Shown here piece by piece: positions 13,842 to 18,990 of a stretch of DNA of 18,990 nt (position 1 is its first letter; each line of letters begins with the position of its first letter). Origin of the DNA: Eubacterium sp. UBA4343. Lineage in GTDB: Bacteria; Bacillota; Clostridia; Lachnospirales; Lachnospiraceae. The notes beneath the pieces were generated by a model. That model worked only from the letters and a program-made list of their open reading frames with translations. It searched no databases and had not been told where the DNA came from. Made by a program: the position numbers and the translations under genes. Location: the NCBI GenBank assembly GCA_002394235.1, contig DGTF01000005.1, forward strand, positions 7,735-26,724. The letters run 5' to 3'.

Positions 13842-15163
13842 AGTTTGAGGAGTTGCAGCAAAAACTGAAGGACGGCGGCGTAGTCGGTGCCGGTGGCGCC
13901 GGATTTCCGTCGTATGCAAAGTTGAATAAAAATGCGGATACCATTCTGTTAAACTGCGCAGAATGCGAACCGCTTCTGCAGCCACATAGACAGCTGCTCC
14001 GCAGCCATGCGGATGAGATACTCGCAGGACTCCATATGGTAGCCGAGACCGTCGGAGCAAAACAGGCGATCATCGGAATCAAGAAGTCCTATGAGCATGC
14101 AATTGCAGCCATTGAAAAGGAAATCGGCAAATATCCGGAGATGAAGGTTCATTACCTTCAGGAAGTATATCCGATGGGCGACGAGGTCATTCTGATCTAC
14201 GAGTGTACCGGACGGGTCGTTCGTCCGGGCGGTCTGCCAATCGAGCAGGGCTGCATTGTATATAATGTAGAAACCATGTATAACATCTATCGGGCCGCGG
14301 TGGAGGATAAGCCGGTCACCTTCAAATATCTGACGATTATCGGCGAGGTGACAAAGCCGATCACGGTTCCGGTGTCAGTCGGATGCTCCTTCAAATCCGT
14401 GGTAGATCTTGCGGGAGAGGTTACCTGTGAGGACCCGGTGTATTTTGTCGGCGGACCGATGATGGGCCGTATTCAGCCACATGACGGAAGAATTATGAAG
14501 ACGACAAACGCGATTCTGGTTCTACCGCAGGATCATCCGCTGGTCATGAAGAAACGCAGGAAGTCCAAGATTGATCTGGCGAGAGCCGCGTCAATCTGCT
14601 GCCAGTGTGAGACATGCACCGATCTGTGTTCGCGCCATGCGCTCGGACACCCGATTGATCCCGCTAGATTTATGAGATCCGCGTCTAATGCGGATTTTCA
14701 GGATCTGAACCCGTTCCTGAATACAAACTTCTGTTCACAGTGCGGTATCTGCGAGCTGTATGCATGCCCGCAGGATCTTGCGCCGAGGACATTGATCGGA
14801 GAATACAAGGCGAGGCTGAGGGCAAAGGGAATCAAGCCGCCGGTTGTTGAGGCGGTTCCCGTAAAACCGTCCAGAGAATTCCGGAAGGTTCCTGAGGACA
14901 GACTGAAGGCCCGTCTGGGACTGAGCAAATACGATCTGCCGGCGCCCCTGGATGATGAACTGCAGCCCGAGGAAACCGTACGCATCCTTCTCAGACAGCA
15001 TATCGGTGCGCCGGCTGTTCCGATCGTCAAGGTCGGTGATCACGTGGAATACAGGCAGATGGTTGCAAAAGCACCGGACGGCCTTGGAGTTGCGATGCAC
15101 GCATCTCTGCCGGGCGTTGTAACGGACGTGAACGATACGTTCATCAGGATCAGAAAAGAGTAA
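13838..15163 (+). CDS. pduS: PduS-like RnfC-family flavo/iron-sulfur electron-transfer protein
   Basis: This 441-aa protein is related to RnfC and NuoF. It has the N-terminal glycine-rich nucleotide/FMN-binding segment GGVVGAGGAGFPSYAKL, the LLNCAECEPLL motif, YPMGDEVILIYECTGR, a SLBB-like domain (YLTIIGEV to VGGPMMGR), and two 4Fe-4S motifs: C254-x2-C257-x2-C260-x3-C264 and C299-x2-C302-x2-C305-x4-C310. In Pdu systems PduS is a corrin reductase supplying electrons for cob(I)alamin formation; it may also move electrons across the shell together with PduT. Here it could serve the PduO enzyme encoded upstream. It overlaps the vertex gene by 4 bases and precedes the PduT gene by 18. Confidence 0.93.
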   Translation: MKFEELQQKLKDGGVVGAGGAGFPSYAKLNKNADTILLNCAECEPLLQPHRQLLRSHADEILAGLHMVAETVGAKQAIIGIKKSYEHAIAAIEKEIGKYPEMKVHYLQEVYPMGDEVILIYECTGRVVRPGGLPIEQGCIVYNVETMYNIYRAAVEDKPVTFKYLTIIGEVTKPITVPVSVGCSFKSVVDLAGEVTCEDPVYFVGGPMMGRIQPHDGRIMKTTNAILVLPQDHPLVMKKRRKSKIDLARAASICCQCETCTDLCSRHALGHPIDPARFMRSASNADFQDLNPFLNTNFCSQCGICELYACPQDLAPRTLIGEYKARLRAKGIKPPVVEAVPVKPSREFRKVPEDRLKARLGLSKYDLPAPLDDELQPEETVRILLRQHIGAPAVPIVKVGDHVEYRQMVAKAPDGLGVAMHASLPGVVTDVNDTFIRIRKE

Positions 15164-15181
15164 GAAAGGACGTAGGCGGCT

Positions 15182-15730
15182 ATGAGTAAAGCAATCGGAA
15201 TGATTGAGTTTAAGAGTATTCCAACGGGTATCACCGCGGCGGATCTGATGGTAAAGACCGCAGACGTTGACATTGTCGAGGCGCAGACTGTCTGCCCCGG
15301 AAAATATATAGCTATTATCACCGGAGACCTCAGTGCGGTGAAAGCATCTGTGGAAGCAGCCAGTACGGCATATGAGTCCGAGCTTATCGATAATTTCGTT
15401 CTCGGAAATCCTCATGAATCACTCTTCCCGGCAATGTATGGAGCCAGTGAGGTCGGAGAGGTGAATTCGCTTGGTATTCTGGAGACTTTTGATGTTGCTT
15501 CTCTGATTGAGGCGGCAGATGCGGCTGCGAAAACAGCCATTGTGCAGGTGATTGAACTGCGTCTTGCAAAGGGCATGTGCGGTAAGTCCTTCATGCTGCT
15601 CACCGGTGAAGTTTCTGCTGTGACAGCTTCCATCGAAAAGGCAAGGGAGATCGCAGGAGAGAAGGGAATGTATTTGGATTCACAGGTGATTGCGCATCCG
15701 GATCAGAAGATTATTCAGACCATTCTGTAA
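15182..15730 (+). CDS. pduT: Trimeric shell protein with 4Fe-4S cluster, PduT-like
   Basis: This protein has two BMC domains in tandem (182 aa; domain 1 about 1-90, domain 2 about 94-182), forming a pseudohexameric trimer. Cys38 in the segment QTVCPGKY corresponds to the cysteine by which each subunit of Citrobacter/Salmonella PduT ligates a 4Fe-4S cluster in the pore. The second domain opens SLGILETFDVASLIEAADAAAKTA. It is the only trimeric (BMC-T) shell protein in the window; no PduB-type protein is seen. The cluster probably passes electrons between the lumen and cytosol, with PduS as partner. AAAGGA at 15165-15170 precedes the start, and a terminator lies 11 bp after the stop. Confidence 0.94.
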   Translation: MSKAIGMIEFKSIPTGITAADLMVKTADVDIVEAQTVCPGKYIAIITGDLSAVKASVEAASTAYESELIDNFVLGNPHESLFPAMYGASEVGEVNSLGILETFDVASLIEAADAAAKTAIVQVIELRLAKGMCGKSFMLLTGEVSAVTASIEKAREIAGEKGMYLDSQVIAHPDQKIIQTIL

Positions 15731-15740
15731 GATGAATATT

Positions 15741-15774
15741 CAGCTCCGGGAATCCTTTCTCGGGGCTGCTTTTT
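15741..15774 (+). terminator. Rho-independent terminator of the microcompartment operon
   Basis: CAGCTCCGGGA (15741-15751) pairs with TCTCGGGGCTG (15758-15768) over 11 positions with two G-U pairs, a 6-nt loop and a downstream TTTTT at 15770-15774. It ends the pduT transcript. Confidence 0.9.
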
Positions 15775-15830
15775 ATCTGCGCGGTCAGTGAACTGCATCA
15801 GAATATGAAGTGATTGTGAGCAGAGGCAGC

Positions 15831-15854
15831 CGCGGGTATGAGAGAAAACCCGCG
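15831..15854. repeat. Short inverted repeat upstream of the regulator gene
   Basis: CGCGGGT (15831-15837) and ACCCGCG (15848-15854) are perfect inverted copies 10 bp apart, 42 bp upstream of the GTG start. It could be an autoregulatory operator or a dispersed palindrome. I found no convincing -35/-10 pair for this gene; TATGAT at 15862-15867 is the best -10 candidate. Confidence 0.4.
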
Positions 15855-15895
15855 AAGCGTGTATGATCATTATCTTGATGTAGGAGGAAATAAGA

Positions 15896-16672
15896 GTGCT
15901 TGCAATTGAACGACGTAATTTGATACTTGAGAAGCTGCAGGACAACAAAAAAGTTGTCGTCAGCGAACTGAGCAAGCTTTACCACGTCTCGGAAGAAACC
16001 ATCCGCCGGGACCTGGAGAAACTCGAGCAGGAAGGATACGCCACGAAAAGCTATGGCGGCGCGGTGCTGAATGAGAACGTGGGTTTTGATATGCCGCTCA
16101 CGGTGAGAAGCCGCAAGAATGTCGTCGCGAAGCAGAAAATAGCGGAGATTGCGGCGGGGATCATACACGATGGAGATCACATCATGCTGGACGCAAGCTC
16201 CACAGATCTTTTTATCGCGAAGGCAATCAAGAACAAGCAGAGACTGACCGTGGTCACAAATTCCATCGAGATCATTCTGGAGCTGTCCGAGGTTCCCGGG
16301 TGGACGATTATTTCAACGGGCGGAACACTCAAGGAAGGCTATCTTGCCCTGATCGGGCCGGAAGCCGAGAAGTCCGCGAACGCTTATTATGCGGATAAAG
16401 CCTTTGTTTCCTGCAAGGCTCTGAACCGTGATCACGGGATCATGGATTCTCTCCAGCAGTTCACATCTCTGAAAAAGGTGACCATCGAATCGGCTGCGAA
16501 GAGCTATCTGGTACTGGACAGCACCAAGTTCGACAAGACAGCGTTCTCCAGAATCGATACATTGGAGCGCATCTATGGAGTGATCACCGACCAAAAACCG
16601 GATGACTACTGGGTGGAGTATTTTGAACGCGAAGGAATCCAACTCTGTTATCCTGAGACGGCCGGACATTGA
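15896..16672 (+). CDS. DeoR-family transcriptional regulator
   Basis: This 258-aa regulator has the DeoR layout: an N-terminal winged helix-turn-helix with VSELSKLYHVSEETIRRDLE (about residues 22-41) followed by LEQEGYATKSYGGAVL, and a C-terminal sugar-phosphate sensor domain of the isomerase-like fold (MLDASSTD, VTNSIEI, STGGTL, ADKAFVSCKAL, VLDSTKFDKTAFSRI). DeoR proteins usually repress sugar operons until a phosphorylated sugar binds. Its position directly behind the microcompartment operon makes it the likely local regulator, perhaps sensing a fucose or rhamnose phosphate intermediate; this is inference. The start is GTG, with AGGAGG at 15882-15887 8 nt upstream. It has its own transcript, since a terminator precedes it. 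Confidence 0.93.
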   Translation: MLAIERRNLILEKLQDNKKVVVSELSKLYHVSEETIRRDLEKLEQEGYATKSYGGAVLNENVGFDMPLTVRSRKNVVAKQKIAEIAAGIIHDGDHIMLDASSTDLFIAKAIKNKQRLTVVTNSIEIILELSEVPGWTIISTGGTLKEGYLALIGPEAEKSANAYYADKAFVSCKALNRDHGIMDSLQQFTSLKKVTIESAAKSYLVLDSTKFDKTAFSRIDTLERIYGVITDQKPDDYWVEYFEREGIQLCYPETAGH

Positions 16673-16681
16673 CGCGGATCG

Positions 16682-16740
16682 GTGAAATTTTTGCTGAAGT
16701 ACTGCTGAAATTTGCTGAAATCTTGCTGAAATTTTGCAAT
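16682..16740. repeat. About 11-bp phased GCTGAAATTT repeats upstream of the rpmG promoter
   Basis: Five imperfect copies of GCTGAAATTTT occur at 10-11-bp spacing (starting near 16682, 16693, 16704, 16714 and 16725) and end 10 bp before the -35 box. A/T tracts spaced by one helical turn bend DNA, so this could act as an upstream activating element. Confidence 0.6.
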
Positions 16741-16749
16741 TTACACATA

Positions 16750-16778
16750 TTGACACAGGATTTACTTCGTGCTATGCT
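16750..16778 (+). promoter_or_regulatory. Promoter of the rpmG-secE-nusG-rplK operon
   Basis: TTGACA (16750-16755), a 17-bp spacer and TATGCT (16773-16778) give a strong sigma-70-type promoter about 140 bp before rpmG. Inverted copies TACTTCGT (16763-16770) and ACGAAGTA (16791-16798) flank the -10 box, followed by T9 at 16804-16812. Confidence 0.8.
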
Positions 16779-16873
16779 AGTACAGCGACAACGAAGTAGG
16801 TCCTTTTTTTTTACGCTTTTTTGGTAGAAAGAGGCGGTGAACGTGATCGTTTCCCATTTGCCAGAAATGCAGA

Positions 16874-16891
16874 AAAATCGGGCCCGATTTT
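16874..16891. repeat. 18-bp perfect palindrome in the rpmG leader
   Basis: AAAATCGGGCCCGATTTT is its own reverse complement. It lies 28 bp before the rpmG start, inside the predicted leader. It could be a dimeric regulator site or a weak RNA hairpin. Confidence 0.65.
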
Positions 16892-16919
16892 AGTGTTTAT
16901 TACAGTGGAGGTGGAAGTC

Positions 16920-17069
16920 GTGCGTACCAGAATTACATTAGCATGTACAGAATGCAAACAGCGCAACTACAATACGACGAAGGATAAGAAGACACATCCG
17001 GAGCGTATGGAAATCAAGAAGTACTGCAGATTCTGCAGAAAGCATACGCTGCACAGAGAGACCAAGTAA
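16920..17069 (+). CDS. rpmG: 50S ribosomal protein L33
   Basis: This 49-aa ribosomal protein reads [18 protein letters not shown] at the start and [17 protein letters not shown] at the end. The two CxxC pairs (CTEC and CRFC) mark the zinc-binding form of L33. I chose GTG at 16920, with GGAGG at 16907-16911 eight nt upstream; the frame is open further upstream but that part is not L33. It is followed by secE after 43 bp, the usual Firmicute order, here without a tRNA-Trp gene between them. Confidence 0.96.
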   Translation: MRTRITLACTECKQRNYNTTKDKKTHPERMEIKKYCRFCRKHTLHRETK

Positions 17070-17112
17070 TTGAGAACCTTCGTTCTTTCGTTTTCTCTGG
17101 TGAGGTGAGTTT

Positions 17113-17343
17113 ATGGCAGACGATGCAAAGAAGAACAAGGCCGGGAAACCAGCAAATGCCGACAAGAAAAAGGGCAGCTGGGCGAAGGGCCTGAAGACTG
17201 AATGGGACAAGATCGTATGGACAGAACCGAAGACTCTTGGCAGACAGACCGCAGCAGTCGTTGCCATCTCGGTGGTTGTGTGCGTACTGATCACGCTGGT
17301 AGATAATCTGGGACTGCAGGTTATGCAGTTGATCATTGGGTAA
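17113..17343 (+). CDS. secE: Preprotein translocase subunit SecE
   Basis: This 76-aa protein has a charged, Lys-rich N-terminus (residues 1-30), the conserved amphipathic segment LKTEWDKIVWTEPKTL, and one transmembrane helix (about AAVVAISVVVCVLITLV). It is the SecE partner of SecY in the plasma membrane translocon. GGTGAGGTGAG upstream of the ATG is a moderate ribosome binding site, and nusG begins 15 bp after the stop. Confidence 0.95.
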   Translation: MADDAKKNKAGKPANADKKKGSWAKGLKTEWDKIVWTEPKTLGRQTAAVVAISVVVCVLITLVDNLGLQVMQLIIG

Positions 17344-17358
17344 GGAAAAGGTGGATCA

Positions 17359-17886
17359 ATGTCAGATTCTGAAGCAAAATGGTATGTAGTTCATACTTAT
17401 TCCGGTTATGAGAATAAGGTGAAGGCTAACATTGAGAAGACAATCGCAAACAGACACCTTGAAGACCAGATCCTGGAAGTCCGCGTACCGATGGAGGAGG
17501 TCGTTGAGGTAAAGAACGGCACGAAGAAACAGGTACAGCGAAAGATGTTTCCGGGATATGTGCTCCTTAACATGGTTATGAATGACGACACATGGTACGT
17601 CGTTCGCAATACTAGAGGCGTTACCGGATTTGTAGGTCCGGGTTCCAAACCGGTTCCGCTGTCACCGGCTGAGATGCAGCCGCTGGGAGTTGACGCCGGT
17701 GAGAAGGTTGTCATCGACCTCGAGGTCGGTGATCAGGTTGTCGTTATCGGAGGCGTGTGGAAGGATTCCACAGGTACCGTGTCGGCAATCAATCAGAGTA
17801 AACAGACCGTTACTATTAACGTAGAGCTGTTCGGACGTGCGACGCCGGTTGAAATCAGCTTCGCAGAAGTCCGCAAGGCCGGCTGA
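17359..17886 (+). CDS. nusG: Transcription termination/antitermination factor NusG
   Basis: This 175-aa protein has the NGN domain (AKWYVVHTYSGYENKVKANIE at residues 6-26, read as KWYVVHTYSGYE and KVKANIE; then RKMFPGYVLLNM and VRNTRGVTGFVG) and the C-terminal KOW domain (GDQVVVIGGVWKDSTGTVSAI, split as GDQVVVIGG and STGTVSAI). It binds RNA polymerase and influences pausing and termination. Position between secE and rplK is universal in bacteria. AAGGAAAAGGTGG precedes the start. Confidence 0.97.
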   Translation: MSDSEAKWYVVHTYSGYENKVKANIEKTIANRHLEDQILEVRVPMEEVVEVKNGTKKQVQRKMFPGYVLLNMVMNDDTWYVVRNTRGVTGFVGPGSKPVPLSPAEMQPLGVDAGEKVVIDLEVGDQVVVIGGVWKDSTGTVSAINQSKQTVTINVELFGRATPVEISFAEVRKAG

Positions 17887-17892
17887 CGGCCA

Positions 17893-17920
17893 GTGGGAGG
17901 GACATTCCCGCAAATACCAC
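17893..17920 (+). promoter_or_regulatory. Ribosomal protein L1 binding-site mimic before rplK
   Basis: GTGG (17893-17896) pairs with CCAC (17917-17920), and GGGA (17899-17902) pairs with TCCC (17906-17909), leaving an asymmetric internal loop. GTGGGAGG and AAATACCAC match, from memory, the two strands of the L1-binding region of bacterial 23S rRNA (helix 76 area). L1 autogenously represses rplK-rplA translation in E. coli. Confidence 0.75.
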
Positions 17921-17942
17921 ATTATTTTAGGAGGTGCCGAAA

Positions 17943-18368
17943 ATGGCAAAGAAAGTTACAGGTTACATTAAATTACAGATTCCTGCAGGCAAAGCTACTC
18001 CAGCTCCGCCGGTTGGTCCTGCTCTTGGTCAGCACGGTGTAAACATCGTACAGTTTACCAAGGAGTTCAATGCAAGAACTGCTGATAAGGGAGATCTTAT
18101 CATTCCTGTAGTGATTACAGTTTATGCAGACAGAAGCTTCAGCTTCATCACAAAGACTCCGCCGGCAGCAGTACTTATCAAGAAGGCATGCAACCTCAAG
18201 AAGGCTTCTGGAGAACCGAACAAGACAAAGGTCGCTACCATCACAAAGGATCAGATCAAAGAGATCGCCGAGATGAAGATGCCAGACCTTAATGCAGCAT
18301 CCGTAGAGAGCGCCATGAGCATGATCGCGGGAACCTGCCGCAGCATGGGCGTTGTCGTTGAGGACTGA
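17943..18368 (+). CDS. rplK: 50S ribosomal protein L11
   Basis: This 141-aa protein reads [33 protein letters not shown] at the start (key: [19 protein letters not shown]) and ends [18 protein letters not shown]11 binds the GTPase centre of 23S rRNA. The ATG at 17943 follows AGGAGG at 17929-17934, and the in-frame ATG at 17934 lies inside that site. It lies directly after a putative L1 autoregulatory element. Confidence 0.97.
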   Translation: MAKKVTGYIKLQIPAGKATPAPPVGPALGQHGVNIVQFTKEFNARTADKGDLIIPVVITVYADRSFSFITKTPPAAVLIKKACNLKKASGEPNKTKVATITKDQIKEIAEMKMPDLNAASVESAMSMIAGTCRSMGVVVED

Positions 18369-18459
18369 TTCGGTCGACAGTAACTTTCGTAAGTGTCTGA
18401 AGTTTCCTTCGGAGAAAGCGCTAATTCTTGCATGTGCGCCGGAAGGACGGACACAAATC

Positions 18460-18487
18460 GTGGGAGGGAAAATCCCGCAACTACCAC
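18460..18487 (+). promoter_or_regulatory. Second L1 binding-site mimic, before rplA
   Basis: The same two-stem shape recurs: GTGG (18460-18463) with CCAC (18484-18487), and GGGA (18466-18469) with TCCC (18473-18476). The loop strand is GCAACTA in place of GCAAATA. The element ends one base before AGGAGG of rplA (18488-18493), so binding could block ribosome access directly. A small UUCG-capped hairpin lies upstream near 18400-18415. Confidence 0.7.
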
Positions 18488-18503
18488 AGGAGGTATTTTT
18501 AAA

Positions 18504-18990
18504 ATGAAACACGGAAAGAAATACGCAGAAGCTGCAAAAGCTATTGACCGCGCAAATCTGTATGATCCGGCAGAGGCAATTGCCCTTGCAAAAAAATCTG
18601 CAGTAGCTAAGTTTGATGAGACAATTGAAGTACATATCCGTACAGGCTGTGACGGACGTCATGCGGATCAGCAGGTACGTGGAGCTGTTGTACTTCCTCA
18701 CGGAACCGGCAAGAGCGTTCGTGTACTTGTATTCGCAAAGGGAGCAAAGGCTGATGAGGCTAAGGCTGCCGGAGCAGATTTTGTAGGCGATATGGATCTG
18801 GTTCCGAAGATCCAGAACGAAGGATGGCTTGATTTTGACGTTGTTGTTGCGACACCGGATATGATGGGTGTTGTAGGACGTCTGGGCCGTATCCTCGGAC
18901 CGAAGGGCTTAATGCCGAACCCGAAGGCCGGAACAGTTACCATGGATGTAACAAAGGCAATCAACGATATCAAAGCAGGTAAAGTTGAGT
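18504..18990 (+). CDS. rplA: 50S ribosomal protein L1 (truncated by the window end)
   Basis: The first 162 codons are present: [21 protein letters not shown] at the N-terminus ([27 protein letters not shown]), [38 protein letters not shown] and [22 protein letters not shown]1 binds the mobile stalk of 23S rRNA and, in many bacteria, represses its own operon. The ATG at 18504 follows AGGAGG at 18488-18493. The rest of the gene continues beyond 18990. Confidence 0.97.
   Translation, partial: MKHGKKYAEAAKAIDRANLYDPAEAIALAKKSAVAKFDETIEVHIRTGCDGRHADQQVRGAVVLPHGTGKSVRVLVFAKGAKADEAKAAGADFVGDMDLVPKIQNEGWLDFDVVVATPDMMGVVGRLGRILGPKGLMPNPKAGTVTMDVTKAINDIKAGKVE

Overview
The window reads as a chromosomal segment of an anaerobic Firmicute of the Clostridia, most probably a Lachnospiraceae gut bacterium. 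The pointers are strong AGGAGG ribosome binding sites, occasional GTG and TTG starts, moderate-to-high G+C, and protein families typical of that group. Every gene I can support lies on the + strand. I see no tRNA, rRNA, CRISPR array, transposase or integrase.

Region 1 (1-424) is non-coding: a strong 15-bp inverted repeat, then a sigma-70-like promoter and a hairpin-rich leader. Region 2 (425-7114) is a coenzyme-B12 diol dehydratase module: three dehydratase subunits (pduC, pduD, pduE), the two reactivase subunits, a PduO-type cobalamin adenosyltransferase and a YcdX-like PHP-domain phosphatase. Region 3 (7115-15774) has its own promoter and encodes a bacterial microcompartment: a class II aldolase of the L-fuculose/L-rhamnulose-1-phosphate type, a CoA-acylating aldehyde dehydrogenase, a zinc alcohol dehydrogenase, four hexameric shell proteins (one with a long disordered N-terminal extension and a nested start), PduL phosphotransacylase, an EutN/PduN pentamer vertex protein, the PduS flavo/iron-sulfur protein and the PduT iron-sulfur trimer. 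It ends in a good rho-independent terminator. A DeoR-family regulator follows (15896-16672).

Inferred pathway: L-fucose and/or L-rhamnose are isomerised and phosphorylated by enzymes outside the window. The aldolase splits the sugar phosphate to DHAP and lactaldehyde, and lactaldehyde is reduced to 1,2-propanediol. The B12 dehydratase makes propanal, which is oxidised to propionyl-CoA (then propionyl-phosphate via PduL) or reduced to propanol to recycle NADH. Several enzymes carry amphipathic terminal peptides that look like encapsulation signals. The aldolase-ALDH-ADH-shell-pduL-eutN-pduS-pduT order resembles the glycyl-radical fucose/rhamnose compartment locus (GRM5 type) of Clostridium phytofermentans, but here a B12 dehydratase cassette sits where the glycyl-radical enzyme would be.

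Region 4 (16673-18990) is core housekeeping: rpmG, secE, nusG, rplK and the start of rplA, running off the window. Two short RNA elements, one before rplK and one before rplA, look like mimics of the 23S rRNA binding site for protein L1 and are probably autoregulatory sites.
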